From NCBI RefSeq assembly GCF_011764545.1, contig NZ_AP022870.1, positions 1,286,001 through 1,350,000 of the forward strand: a DNA stretch of 64,000 nucleotides, given 5' to 3'. This stretch comes from Phytohabitans flavus (GTDB lineage: Bacteria; Actinomycetota; Actinomycetes; Mycobacteriales; Micromonosporaceae). The notes under the pieces are model-generated. The model was not told where the DNA came from and made no database searches. It worked only from the letters and a program-made list of their open reading frames with translations. Every line of letters begins with the position of its first letter. Positions within the stretch are counted from its first letter, which is position 1. This document shows, piece by piece, positions 26,019 through 35,113 of this stretch. Position numbers and translations under genes: made by a program.

Positions 26019-28262
26019 GCAGGTGTTGGCGGGTAGGTATTGGCGCCATTGGTTGGGGGTGAGGTTTCCGGCGGTGGCGGTACAGATGTGGGTGATGGCG
26101 TTTTGTGGGCGTACGTCCCAGAGGATGAGGGTTCGGTCTGAACCGGTGGTGGCGAGGGTTTTGCCGTCGGGGCTGAACGCGAGGGCGTGGACGCGTTGGG
26201 TGTGGCCGGTGAGTCGAGCGGTGGCCGCGCGGCCTGGGATGTCCCAGAGGATGACGGTGGTTTCGCCGCTGGTGTAGGCGAGGGTGCGGCCGTCGGGGCT
26301 GAAGGCTGCCCCGGTGAAGTCGGCGTCGCTGTGATCGGTGATGGTGGTCAGCCGGGTGTGGGTGGCGACGTCCCACAGAATGATGGTCTGGTCATGACTG
26401 GCGGTGGCGAGGGTACGCCCGTCGGGGCTGAACCTGACGGCTCTGACCCAGCCGGTGTGGCCGGTGAAGGTGGTGAGCGTGGCGCCGGTCGCGGCGTCCC
26501 ACAGTCTGACGGTCCCGTCGTGTCCGGCGGTGGCCAGCAGATGCCCATCGGGGCTGAACTCGACTCCGTTGACGGCATGGGCGTGACCAGCGAGCGTCTT
26601 GAGAACAGCACCGGTGCTCGCGTCCCAGATGATGACACTGCGATCGACGCTGGCGGTGGCTATACGGCTACCGTCAGGGCTGAACGCAAGGTCGAGTACC
26701 TGGTCGGTGTGTGTGGTGAGCCGGACGGGCGCACCAGTGTCGGGGTTCCAGAGGGTGAGCGTGTTGCCGGCGGTGCCGGGTGGGCAACAGGGCGAGGGCT
26801 GGGTGACGGTGGCCACCGTGCGCCCGTCGGGGCTGAACGCGACGGCGTTGGTGAACACACCACTGTCGATGAGGACAGTGTGGACAGTGCGGTCGGCGGT
26901 GTTCCACAGTGTCGTCTGGTCGGAGCTGGCGGTGGCCAGCAGCTGCCCGTCGGGGCTGAACGCGACGGCGCTGACCATTGTGGCGTGCTCGGTGACGGCC
27001 GGTTGACTGGGATCCCACAGCAGGATGGCGCCGTCTTCGCCGCCGGCGGCGAGCATAGAGGTGCGCGGGCTGAACGCCATCGTGTAGACGCCGGTGCGGG
27101 GTCCCATAAGCCGCGCGCGGAGCATCCGGTGGCGTGTGTCCCACAGCAGCACGGCTGTGTCGTCTCCGGCGGTGGCGAGGGTGCGCCCGTCCGGGCTGAA
27201 CGCCAAGGTCATGACCCGCCCGTCAGGTTTGTGATGAGTGAAAGCGGCGGTACGGGTGCGGGTGACCACGTCCCACACGATCGCGGTCGTGTTGCCACCG
27301 CCGGTCGCCAGTGTCGAGCCGTCCGGGCTGAATCCGACGGCGTGCACGCCGTCGGTGTGACCGGTAAGGGTGGCCAGCCGCGCGGAGCGGGTGACGTCCC
27401 AGAGGATCGCGGTCGAGTCGTCCGAGGCGGTGGCGAGGGTGCGCCCGTCGGGGCTGAACGCCACCGCACGCACGGTCTTGGTGTGACCAGACAGGGTGGC
27501 CACCTGGGTGCGTTGGGTCACGTCCCAGAGGATCACTTCGGTGCCGGCCGCGGTGGCAAGGTGGCGGCCGTCGGGGCTGAACATAACCTCGGTTACCCGG
27601 CTGGTATGACCGGTCATCGTGGCGACGCGGGTGCGCCGGCCGAGGTCCCATATCGCGACCTTGGCGTCGTCGCCCCCAGTAACGGCCGTGTGCCCGTCCG
27701 GGCTGACAGCGGCGGCGGTCAGCCACGTGTCGTGTCCGGTGAGGACCGCGGTCCTGGTGCGCCGGCCGGTGTCCCATAGCGACACGGTGCGGTCGCGGCC
27801 GACGCTGAGCAGCGTGTTGCCGTCGGGGTGAAAGGCGATCTGGGAGACCGCGCCGGTATGGCCGAGCAGTTTGCCGAGGTGGCCTCGATAGGGCGACATA
27901 CTCAGCAGCGCGCCGCGCGCCTCGATCGTGGGTGCGGTGCGGTACGCCTGCGCGGCGAGCAGCATGGCGGTGCTGGGCTCGGTGGCGGTCAGACGCGACG
28001 ATTCGGCCGCGAGCTGGCGGGAGATCGCGACCTGCCGCTGCGCGACCGCGTCCCGGCGTTGCACCAGGGCGACCGTGCCGGCACCGACCATGGCCACCAA
28101 CAGCACACTCAGCCCGGCGACAAGACAGCGCAGCTGCCGGTTGCGGCGGGCAGCGGCAGCGCGTTCCCGGTCGGCCAGCTCAACCGACGCGTCCAGGAAT
28201 GCCCGCTCCAGCACGGTCATGGCGGCGGAGTGACCGTCGCGGGCGACCCATTCACGGGCCAC
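26010..28262 (-). CDS. WD40 half of an nSTAND1-WD40 protein (continues 28217-29740)
   Basis: 750 residues in this frame. A transmembrane helix (CLVAGLSVLLVAMVGAGTVAL) is followed by a helical neck (AISRQLAAESSRLTATEPSTAMLLAAQAYR in outline) and 14 WD40 blades, most reading 'tGHt..V..vaFSPDGrtLATas.D.tv.lWDv', enough for two seven-bladed propellers. The frame's start has no ribosome-binding site and begins in the middle of the conserved neck, LAVAREWVARDG. Adding one base to the C5 run at 28274-28278 joins it to the upstream frame to make a 1243-residue protein. The WD40 propeller senses or binds partners in STAND proteins. The end, ANTCRS, runs directly into the IS remnant. Confidence 0.85.
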   Translation of the reverse strand: MAREWVARDGHSAAMTVLERAFLDASVELADRERAAAARRNRQLRCLVAGLSVLLVAMVGAGTVALVQRRDAVAQRQVAISRQLAAESSRLTATEPSTAMLLAAQAYRTAPTIEARGALLSMSPYRGHLGKLLGHTGAVSQIAFHPDGNTLLSVGRDRTVSLWDTGRRTRTAVLTGHDTWLTAAAVSPDGHTAVTGGDDAKVAIWDLGRRTRVATMTGHTSRVTEVMFSPDGRHLATAAGTEVILWDVTQRTQVATLSGHTKTVRAVAFSPDGRTLATASDDSTAILWDVTRSARLATLTGHTDGVHAVGFSPDGSTLATGGGNTTAIVWDVVTRTRTAAFTHHKPDGRVMTLAFSPDGRTLATAGDDTAVLLWDTRHRMLRARLMGPRTGVYTMAFSPRTSMLAAGGEDGAILLWDPSQPAVTEHATMVSAVAFSPDGQLLATASSDQTTLWNTADRTVHTVLIDSGVFTNAVAFSPDGRTVATVTQPSPCCPPGTAGNTLTLWNPDTGAPVRLTTHTDQVLDLAFSPDGSRIATASVDRSVIIWDASTGAVLKTLAGHAHAVNGVEFSPDGHLLATAGHDGTVRLWDAATGATLTTFTGHTGWVRAVRFSPDGRTLATASHDQTIILWDVATHTRLTTITDHSDADFTGAAFSPDGRTLAYTSGETTVILWDIPGRAATARLTGHTQRVHALAFSPDGKTLATTGSDRTLILWDVRPQNAITHICTATAGNLTPNQWRQYLPANTCRS

Positions 28263-29740
28263 CGCCAGCCGCGCCCCCGGTACAACGCCCCAGGGTCGCG
28301 GGCCAGCGACACCCAGGACTGCGCCGCCTCGGTGAGCTCTCGGTGGGTGCGCAGCCCATCCCGGTCGGTGGACAGCCAGCGGTGCAATCGCGGCCAGGCA
28401 CGGATCAGTGCTTCGTGCGCGATCTCGACGGTGTCCTCGCCGAGCACGATGAGCCGGGCAACCGCGAACTGGTCGAGCACGCTGTCGATACCGGGCAGGT
28501 CCAGCTCTCCGCGCGGGACCCGGCGGCGGGTGTCCTCGACACCGTCACCGAACGCGACCAGCCGCACCAACGCCTGCCGGGCGGTGTCGCGCTGACCGCC
28601 GTCGAGCCCGGCATAGACCGCTTCCGCGGTCCGGGCGATCGCGCCCGCAACCCCGCCCGCGGCCTGATAGCCGGCCAGCGTGACCATGGCGCCCTGGCGG
28701 CGGTGCCACGCCTCGCGCAGCGCGTGCGCGGCCAGCGGCAACGCGCCCGGCGAGTCAGCCACCTCCGCGACGATCGTAGCCACCAGTGCGCCCTCCACCC
28801 GCGCGCCGCGCAGCTCGGCCGGTCTGGTCACCGCCTCACGCAGCTCTACCGGACTCATCCCACCGATCAGAACCTGCGCGTCCGCCAGCGCGGCCAGCAA
28901 CTGTGGATGCTCGGCGAACCTGGCGTAGTGATCGGCGCGTGCGGCCAGCACCACCCGGGCCCGACCGTTCGGCTCCCGGCACATCGCCAGCAGCGCGGCC
29001 ACGAAGTCGGTCCGCTCGGCCGGGTCGGCGCAGGTCGCGAAGGTCTCCTCGAACTGGTCCACCACCACCAGAAGATCAACGCCAGGCGATGCGTCGTCGA
29101 GGCCCTGCCGGACCGCCAGAGACGCCCGCGTCGGGTCCTCACGCAGCTCGTCCAGCAAACCGCCAGCCGGCACACCGGCATGCCGCGCCAGGTGCACCGC
29201 CAGCCCCGCCATCGGATGCGCCCCCGGCGTAAACACCACGACCGGCCCACCCACGGCCGGGACCATCCCCGCCCGCACCACCGACGACTTGCCCACACCC
29301 GACGGCCCGAACACGGCCAGGAAACGCCGCTGCCGTAGCCGGCGCACCAACTCGTCCACCACCACACCACGGCCGAAGAACAACTCCGCATCCTCCGGCT
29401 GAAACACCGCCAACCCCGGATACGGCGACCGCGCCTGCCCATTCAGCTCCGCGCCCGGGTCCTCGGCCGCAGCCGCGCTCAGGCGATCCGCCTCGCGCCA
29501 GCGCCGCTCCCACTCCTGTAGGTCACCGTCACACGCGGCGGCATACGCCAGGGTCACCTCCAACGTCGGCAACCGCCGGCCCGACGCCGCCGCCGAGAGC
29601 GTCGCCACCGAATAGTTCACCCGCGCGGCCATCTGCCGGTAGCCCGGCTTGCCAGCCTTCGCCCGCAACTGCCGCAGCCCGGCCGCCAGCTGCGTGACCG
29701 GGCCACCGTGCTCGTCCAAGGGTCGCTCCGGCCTCGGCAT
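28217..29740 (-). CDS. HTH-nSTAND1 NTPase half of an nSTAND1-WD40 protein
   Basis: The ATG at 29740 has GGAGG six bases upstream. Residues 15-75 form an XRE-like helix-turn-helix (QLAAGLRQLRAKAG, YRQMAARVNYSVATLSAAAS) as in many actinobacterial STAND proteins. The nSTAND1 NTPase starts YPGLAVFQPEDAELFFGR, with Walker A GPSGVGKSS and Walker B VVVDQFEETF. The winged-helix and neck regions follow (IAHEALIRAWPRL, TEAAQSW). The apparent end GWRWPVNGSPATVTPPP is out-of-frame sequence after the C5 run at 28274-28278. Such proteins are signal-transducing ATPases, several of which act in phage defence or development. Its upstream leader is duplicated at 31982-32092. Confidence 0.85.
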   Translation of the reverse strand: MPRPERPLDEHGGPVTQLAAGLRQLRAKAGKPGYRQMAARVNYSVATLSAAASGRRLPTLEVTLAYAAACDGDLQEWERRWREADRLSAAAAEDPGAELNGQARSPYPGLAVFQPEDAELFFGRGVVVDELVRRLRQRRFLAVFGPSGVGKSSVVRAGMVPAVGGPVVVFTPGAHPMAGLAVHLARHAGVPAGGLLDELREDPTRASLAVRQGLDDASPGVDLLVVVDQFEETFATCADPAERTDFVAALLAMCREPNGRARVVLAARADHYARFAEHPQLLAALADAQVLIGGMSPVELREAVTRPAELRGARVEGALVATIVAEVADSPGALPLAAHALREAWHRRQGAMVTLAGYQAAGGVAGAIARTAEAVYAGLDGGQRDTARQALVRLVAFGDGVEDTRRRVPRGELDLPGIDSVLDQFAVARLIVLGEDTVEIAHEALIRAWPRLHRWLSTDRDGLRTHRELTEAAQSWVSLARDPGALYRGRGWRWPVNGSPATVTPPP

Positions 29741-29744
29741 CCCC

Positions 29745-29815
29745 GACCTCCCCGTCACGCCGCGACATCCATCGTCCATCTTCGCTGCGCTGTCCAGAGT
29801 TGTTTGTCTGACCAC
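29745..29815 (-). repeat. Leader/promoter block of the nSTAND gene, copy 1
   Basis: Read leftward, GGTCAGACAAACAACTCTGG followed by ACA, a short variable part, then GACGATGGATGTCGCGGCG occurs here immediately before the nSTAND ribosome-binding site, and again in opposite orientation at 31982-32040. The conserved blocks outside the coding part suggest promoter or 5' UTR function. Confidence 0.7.
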
Positions 29816-30179
29816 CCACGCGGGGGCCAGACATCCCTTGCGCCGCTAAGGGATGTCTCGTAACTGGCGTGTCGTAGCGGGCCTGTCGATGGGTGGTCGT
29901 TGATGCTACCGGGGTGCAGGTGATCTCGGCGGCGGACGACCTCCGCCCGGGCCTGCGGCGCGACGGCCCGCGGCTCCACCGCGTGGAGGAGAACCTGCGC
30001 CGCGCCGCACGCGTGCAACTCCTCAGAGGGCCCGCCCAACGCCATAGCCCGCAATCGATGCGGCACGCCACGTCATTGATCAATCCAGCCGGCAGAACGC
30101 TGCCGCCGGCCGCAGGACCTGTCGCTGTCCCGGGGACGAGCCTCGCTCGCATGCGCGAGTCGATCGTGGCCTGGCGCAG
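29816..30179. other. Non-coding stretch with no recognised gene
   Basis: Between the nSTAND leader and a STAND scrap. Leftward translation continues from the scrap with no stop but loses all similarity (Arg/Ser/Cys-rich). Nothing else identified. Confidence 0.3.
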
Positions 30180-30470
30180 CACGGTCACCCCGACGGCCAG
30201 GCCGGACAGGGCCAGCCGCGCGCGCCGCTGACGTGAGCGCGTCTCCCGGGTCTGCCGTTCGCGGCTGGCTTTTAGAAACTCCCGTTCCGCGCCGGTCAGG
30301 TCGATGACCTCGACGTCCGCCGCCTCCGACGCGGCCGACAGCCGCAGCCCCCGGTACAGCGCGCCCTCGTCGCGGCCCAGTGACTCCCAGGCGGCGGCCG
30401 CCTCGGTTGGCTGGCGGTGCAACCGGAGCCCGGCGCGGCTTTCCTCGACCCAGCCCTGCAGCCTCGGACC
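30180..30470 (-). pseudogene. Neck-region scrap of a second STAND/WD40 protein
   Basis: About 95 residues reading GWVEESRAGLRLHRQPTEAA, AWESLGRDEGALYRG, LTGAEREFLKASRERQTRE and LALSGLAVGVTVLRQATIDSRM. This is the same neck-plus-transmembrane junction that links NTPase and WD40 in the intact neighbour (TEAAQSWVSLARDPGALYRG), but diverged. Both the NTPase and the propeller are lost. It shows that a second STAND gene once lay next to the first. Confidence 0.7.
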
Positions 30471-30633
30471 TCAGCCGATCTAAGCCCCTGCCCGAGCATC
30501 GCCGGACCGGCCGATCGGGTCAGTCGTCATCGTCGACCTCGCCGAGCGCTAGTCCACAACGCGCGAAGGGCCACCGTCGCATTCGGGCTGCACGGCCTGT
30601 GCGAGCGGATGGGCGTGGCCGTCTAATTAGGTG

Positions 30634-30660
30634 CTCGACGTCGAAGCTTTCGACGTCGAG
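30634..30660. other. 27-bp perfect palindrome with 3-base loop
   Basis: CTCGACGTCGAA (30634-30645), GCT, TTCGACGTCGAG (30649-30660). The arms are internally near-palindromic (GACGTC). There is no poly-T after it, so a protein-binding site is as likely as a terminator. Confidence 0.6.
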
Positions 30661-31325
30661 TGGTTCGGCGAGGGTGGCGAGGTTCGGCTCCCGGTCTTGC
30701 GGGTCGTCGAGGTGGCGTTCAAAGGATGTCGCGCCGGTCCGGGGGTTCCCGTCATACCGGGTCAGCCTCACTTTTCCGGCCTTTATTGGACTGCGTCGAT
30801 GGCAGGCACGTGGGCTTCGAGTCGTGGGCTGGAGCGTGATCACGCGATCCTGCTCGATTTTCGATTCCCAGGTTCGGGCGTTCGCGTCGCGGCGTGCGGC
30901 CGTGTGGTGGCGCGGGTGCCATTCCGGCCCGAGGTGGGGCGGCGAGGCCGGCCGGGAAGTCCCGGCCGGCCCACTTCGGGAACGTGCGGCTCCAGTTACC
31001 GCGGCGCCACCACCGTAGCCGCCACTCGCCGCGATTGCTTCGGCCGTCCTGTGGCTGCGTAGCCTTCTGACTTAGGCGCCACTCCCGCGCTATGCCGCTC
31101 GCGTTCTGCTGGCCCTCGCCGCCACGGCCATCCTGGTGGCTACCGTCCGTTTTGCTGGTCAACTCCGGCCGTCCTGATCGCCGCTGCGCTGGTCGTTCGC
31201 CGTTTGTCGTCGTCACCAACCATGGGCGGCATTCAGCCTGCTCGCCGATGCCGTGCTCATCGGTGGCGGCGTCGAAGTCATCCGTGCTGGAGAACCCCAA
31301 GCCATCGGCGGCGGGCCGGACGCAC
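30661..31325. other. Long stretch without a supported gene
   Basis: No intact gene. On the + strand around 31090-31320 short hydrophobic pieces in different frames (VLLALAATAILVATVRFAG; LLADAVLIGGGVEVIRAG) hint at a former membrane protein, but three frames are needed and I would not assign it. Several GC-rich frames are open on both strands without protein-like composition. Confidence 0.3.
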
Positions 31326-31850
31326 TCAGGGATACATCAACCACATCCGGCTGAGGTCACTGCTGCAGGGGGCGACGTACGCCTTCGTAGTCGTCCCTTC
31401 TTGAGCCAGGCACTGCGCGGACAGCCCGTTCTGGAGCCTATAGAGGCCGGCACCCAAGGAGGTCAAGGTCCACAACTGCTTCGGCTGACCGTTGCAGTAT
31501 TCCGCGAACACCACGCTGTCGTTGCCGTTCGGAGCGGACAGGCACCAGCCGCTACGCGCGTTGACCACCGTCTCCCAAATGCCCGAATGGTGCTCCACGT
31601 ACCACGTCTGGTTACCGGCGGAATGACACGGATCCCGCCACGCCCGGACCAAGGTCGTCGGCAGATTGTATGTGTCGTAGTGCTGGTCGAGGCAGTCGTC
31701 GGTCCACCCGTTCCAGATGAACGTTGCGTTCGCGGCGGCCGCCGGTGACGCCGTAACCAAGCTGCCGGCCAGGATGAGGACGGCGATTGCAAGCATCCTC
31801 CCCACCATGGTGACGACGGACCTCACCTGCCTCGAACTCCGCCGATACAT
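31326..31850 (-). CDS. Secreted ricin-type beta-trefoil lectin protein
   Basis: 174 residues from the ATG at 31850, preceded by GGGGGTGATC, an excellent match to the 16S rRNA 3' end; the upstream in-frame ATG at 31898 is less well placed. A Sec signal peptide (MLAIAVLILAGSLVTASPAAA) precedes a beta-trefoil domain with repeated C-L/Q-x-W units: TWYVEHHSGIWETVVNARSGWCLSA, CNGQPKQLWTL, LYRLQNGLSAQCLAQE, LSRMWLM. Such domains bind galactose- or xylan-type glycans; no catalytic domain is fused. Confidence 0.8.
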   Translation of the reverse strand: MYRRSSRQVRSVVTMVGRMLAIAVLILAGSLVTASPAAAANATFIWNGWTDDCLDQHYDTYNLPTTLVRAWRDPCHSAGNQTWYVEHHSGIWETVVNARSGWCLSAPNGNDSVVFAEYCNGQPKQLWTLTSLGAGLYRLQNGLSAQCLAQEGTTTKAYVAPCSSDLSRMWLMYP

Positions 31851-31981
31851 CGGATCACCCCCGTTGACGGCCGGAAGCGGGGCCTTGGGTGTCTTCATTG
31901 TTTCTCCGTTTCTGAGTAGTCCCGCATGGCTTTACGAGGTCCGTGTCTAGCGGCGCAGAGATTGTCTGGCCCCTGCTCGTG

Positions 31982-32092
31982 CCGGTCAGACAAACAACTC
32001 TGGACAACACAGCGACGATTGACGATGGATGTCGCGGCGGTGCGAGGGGAGGGTTTCATCGAATGCCGGGGCCGGAGCGGCCCCTGGAGTAC
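31982..32092 (+). repeat. Leader and first codons of an nSTAND gene, copy 2
   Basis: Inverted relative to copy 1. It carries the shared leader (GGTCAGACAAACAACTCTGG and GATGGATGTCGCGGCG), a GGGGAGG ribosome-binding site, the ATG at 32062 and about ten codons reading MPGPERPLE, against MPRPERPLD in the intact gene. At about 32092 it passes abruptly into the tail of an MFS gene read the other way, so the rest of this nSTAND gene was deleted. Confidence 0.7.
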
Positions 32093-32745
32093 CCGGTGAC
32101 GTCGGTGAGCAGCGGCGCGATGTAGGTGACGATCGCGTGTACCGGTGCCCAGCCCAGGGCCGTGATGGCCAGCGCGAGCCAGACATGGCGGCTGCGGAAC
32201 ACGCGAAGCTGCGGGCCCAGGCCGTCCTCGGGGCGTGCGGTGCGCGGGATGAGCGCCGCGATGCCGGCGAAGGCGAGCACACCGATCGCCGCGATGATCC
32301 AGAATGTGCCGCGCCAGCCGAGGTGCTGTCCGACGAGCGTGCCGAACGGGACGCCGAGCACGTTGGCGAGGCTGAGCCCGGCGAACATGGTCGCCAGCGC
32401 GCTGGCCCGCTGCTCCGGCCGGACGAGTTGGGCGGCGGCCACGGAGCCGACGCCCATGTAGGCGCCGTGGGCGAACGCGGCGACGATGCGCCCTGTCATG
32501 AGTGTCGCGTAGCTGGGTGCCAGGGCGGACAGCACGTGTGCGGCCACGAACAGAGCCACGACGCTCAGCAACATGCCCTTGCGTGGCGCGCGCACGCCGA
32601 TCGCTGTCATCAGCGGGGCACCCACGACCACGCCGAAGGCGTACCCGGAGACCAGGAGCCCGGAGGTGGGGATCGAGGTGTCGAAGTCGGCGGCCAGGTC
32701 GGGCAACAGGCCGGCGATGACGAACTCCGTGGTGCCGGAGATGGT
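32093..32745 (-). pseudogene. MFS transporter fragment (both ends lost)
   Basis: About 215 residues, roughly helices 1-7 of a 12-helix drug/arabinose exporter of the AraJ/YdhP type. It starts inside helix 1 (SGTTEFVIAGLLPDLAADF) with no start codon before it, carries the motif-A-like GVRAPRKGMLLS and MTGRIVAAFAHGAYMGVGSVAAA in outline, and ends at ALLTDVTGYS where the nSTAND leader begins. Helices 8-12 are gone. Its 5' end abuts the 5' end of the MarR gene. Confidence 0.75.
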
Positions 32746-33171
32746 GCCGGCTCACGGGCGCAGGGATGGCGCACCTTGGCCGCGCTCAACGCCCGCATCG
32801 AGAGCCGCATCGACCAGGCGCTGGAGCAGGAGCACGGCCTGAGCGTCAACGAGTTCTGCGTGCTGCACCACCTCGCCGGGCCCGACGGGCGGCACATCCG
32901 GATGCAGCAGCTGGCGACCGTGCTGGTGCTCAGTCAGAGCGCCACGACCCGCCTGGTGGACCGGCTGGAGCGGCGCGGGCTGCTCACCCGGGTCCTCGCG
33001 CCGGAGGACCGGCGTGGGATCTACGCCGAGGCGACCGACGCCGGCCGCGCGCTGCTGGCCGAGGCGATCCCCACCCACAATGCCGCGCTCGACGAGGCAT
33101 TGCAGGCAGCCGCCAGCCTGCCCGAGCTGTCGCCGCTGGAGACCTTGAGCATCAAGGCCGAAACCCGGTAG
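32746..33171 (+). pseudogene. MarR-family regulator, 5'-truncated
   Basis: About 135 residues: the dimerisation helix LAALNARIESRIDQALEQEHGLSVNEFCVLHHL, recognition helix region MQQLATVLVLSQSATTRLVDRLERRGLL and wing LAPEDRRGIYAEATDAGRALL (described in outline) are all intact. The first helix lacks a normal start: the frame stays open leftward into the MFS remnant with no plausible start near; a TTG at 32776 is the only inner candidate, without a ribosome-binding site. MarR and MFS genes of this type are usually divergent with the regulator controlling the pump; here the whole intergenic promoter region and both starts are missing. Confidence 0.65.
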
Positions 33172-33348
33172 TACCCGGTGTCAGCACCCGATCCGGGCCG
33201 CGGCCTTCGACACCTGCCTAGACCGACCCGCGGTCCCCACCGGTTGGGCTGCCAGAGCCGGCTCATCACCTGAATGTTCCCGATCTTGAAGCCAGGCCGG
33301 CCGCGCTTGCGTTGCTCGCTGCTAACTGGGCGACGTGGGGAGAGGACT

Positions 33349-33480
33349 CTATTTGTCCCTGCTCGCGGGCCAGATGGGTTTGGTGGTCAGTCCGCCCCTC
33401 GACCGGCCCAGAGCGTGATCAGCGGGCAAGTGGTGCACGCCGCCGGGTGGTTCCTTCTGCGGATCCACCACTGTGCAACA
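33349..33480 (-). mobile_element. IS5-type transposase N-terminal/central scrap
   Basis: The peptide VVDPQKEPPGGVHHLPADHALGRSRGGLTTK in outline matches the linker and first catalytic-Asp approach (GRSRGGxTTKxHLA) of IS5/IS112-family transposases. Both ends are lost. The flanks, 33172-33348 and 33481-33664, show no gene. Confidence 0.55.
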
Positions 33481-33676
33481 CGTCAAAGTCCGGTCTCGTA
33501 GGCGAGGATGACCGGTTGCGGGCGATCGCGGGCGTCCATGCACCCGTGAGCAGTGGCATGAAAAGGAAGGCGCGATACGTTGGCGGGTCCGAATTTTCAG
33601 ACAGGGTCACATTCCGTGCTGGTGTGGCTACTATGAGCTTGACATCTTTGGTGTTAATGCATGTATGGGGTCATCG

Positions 33677-33925
33677 ATGACCGCTGCTCGAGCGGACGAT
33701 GCGGCCGCCGTGATGCCGGACCCGGGGCGGGCCCGCACTCTCGATGAGCTCGTTGGAGGGCTGCGGTCGTTGAAGGTCTGGGCCGGTAACCCGTCCTACG
33801 AATGGATCACCAGTAAGGTCAACGACGCGTGGCGGGCCGCTGGTCGCCCGATCGGCGAGCTGACCAAGCGGCCCACGGTCGTGGACTTCGACCCTGGAAG
33901 CGTGACGTATGTCCGTCCTCGATGA
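33677..33925 (+). CDS. Short HTH protein, likely truncated STAND N-terminus
   Basis: 82 residues from the ATG at 33677 (another ATG at 33665). The sequence LDELVGGLRSLKVWAGNPSYEWI, AWRAAGRPIGELTKRPTVVD is the N-terminal DNA-binding-like domain found at the head of many actinobacterial STAND/NB-ARC proteins. Where those continue with R-R-L-N-x-D-L-V and a nucleotide-binding domain, this one ends FDPGSVTYVRPR. It may be a fossil, or a free-standing HTH partner of the overlapping gene (17-base overlap). Confidence 0.5.
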   Translation: MTAARADDAAAVMPDPGRARTLDELVGGLRSLKVWAGNPSYEWITSKVNDAWRAAGRPIGELTKRPTVVDFDPGSVTYVRPR

Positions 33926-34445
33926 TCGGACTCTTGAGGACCTCCGGTCACAGGATCCGTCCGACATTCGGAGATGGCTGCACCTGCATCAGCCGGCCAG
34001 TGGCGATGAACGAGGTTTCTGGTGGGAGAACGTTGCGACCCGAAGTCTCCAGGCGCTGTATCAGTCACAAGACGAGTCTGATCCGCGTCCGTGGGCCATG
34101 CTCGTCGCGGCGACCACGGATGAGGCCGTCGATCAGGGCGTACTGGAGCCGACCGACGGAGCGATCCGGCTCGCCAATCTCGCAGCTTTCTTGATCGAAC
34201 GTGGTTCCGACGTATTTGATCCCAATGTGATCGCGGATCGGTGCCTTTCGCTAATTACATTGCCGTTCGAGGAGGTCGCACGAAAGTCGGGCGATTGGCG
34301 CTCGTTGCCGCGCGCAGAGATTGCGGAATTGAGGAAGATAAAGAACCTTGTTTCGCCGTTAATCCCGTTGGGAAACTGGGTCACAAACGCCACTATCCTG
34401 GAAGAGGTAGAGCAATGGCGTGGCCTCCGAGAGCTTCTGCCGTAG
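33909..34445 (+). CDS. Hypothetical protein, 178 aa
   Basis: Starts at an ATG inside the end of the HTH gene. The protein is soluble, Leu/Asp-rich and mainly helical, with segments RRWLHLHQPASGDERGFWWEN, LVAATTDEAVDQGVLEPTDGAIRLANL and RAEIAELRKIKNLVSPL. The 3' half uses AT-ending codons (for example CTAATTACATTGCCG and GAATTGAGGAAGATAAAGAA) far more than its neighbours, a sign of recent transfer. No family recognised. The coupling to an HTH stub suggests a regulated accessory gene. Confidence 0.55.
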   Translation: MSVLDDRTLEDLRSQDPSDIRRWLHLHQPASGDERGFWWENVATRSLQALYQSQDESDPRPWAMLVAATTDEAVDQGVLEPTDGAIRLANLAAFLIERGSDVFDPNVIADRCLSLITLPFEEVARKSGDWRSLPRAEIAELRKIKNLVSPLIPLGNWVTNATILEEVEQWRGLRELLP

Positions 34446-35113
34446 TGTGATATCGACAGCAACGAGCTCTGCTTCGATGGAGGCGACCCCGCCGCCGCGC
34501 GATGGGGCGGTCGCCAAGCGCGGTCGCCTACCGCGACCGCCCGACACGGCCCATTCCGACGAGGATGGTCGCCCGCCTGAACGACCTGCCCCCGGCCTCC
34601 GGCGAGCGCTACGACGCGGACAACATGGCCGCCATCGACCGCTGATCGAAGACGCACCATCACGCACGCCGCGAGTCGGCATCCGGGCGAAGAGTGCACA
34701 TTCCCAATCGTGGCACCGAAACTCGCGAGTGGCGGCGGGCCCGACGAGAGTCTCACGCACCTCTTGACGCGGAGGTGTCAGGCAGCCACGTAAGAGTCCG
34801 TCACGGCGCGGACTATATGGGCACGGCATACCGGTGCGGAATACCTGGTCTCCGAATTGCGGCATGCCGACGCGACGTGGCGATGTGCCCGCGTCGGTGA
34901 CAGGTGGTCACAGCCAGGATCGGCGGCTACCCCCGAAGTTTAGGGAGACTGCTCGGCGGATGCGGCGCTTAGCGTTGTGTCTGTCGCCGTCCTTTGTGCG
35001 GCGGAACCTCTCGGCGGTGGCGCCTTGGACCGAGTCCACTATGGACAGCCCCGGCGGGTTGTGTGGACGGCACCACCCTCGGACCAGATTGATTGGTGGT
35101 GTGGGAGTGTCGG
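34446..35113. other. Long stretch without a supported gene
   Basis: Nothing convincing. A short rightward frame ends at 34646 with LNDLPPASGERYDADNMAAIDR, which reads like the tail of a real protein but is too short to place. The interval directly before 35114 holds the GGGAG ribosome-binding site of the DtxR gene. Confidence 0.3.

Noticed and set aside
26187..27779. 530-residue Gly/Asp/Val-rich frame with internal repeats on the + strand
   Set aside because: Its repeats are the reverse complement of the WD40 blades; the leftward WD40 frame is clearly the real one.
26010..27900. Regularly spaced similar DNA units that might suggest a repeat array or CRISPR
   Set aside because: The units are about 120 bp, diverged, and each encodes one WD40 blade; there are no identical short repeats with unique spacers.
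32029..32745. Rightward frame through the MFS remnant as an N-terminal part of the MarR protein
   Set aside because: It is antisense to clear MFS helices and consists of Gly/Ala/Arg/His-rich shadow sequence.
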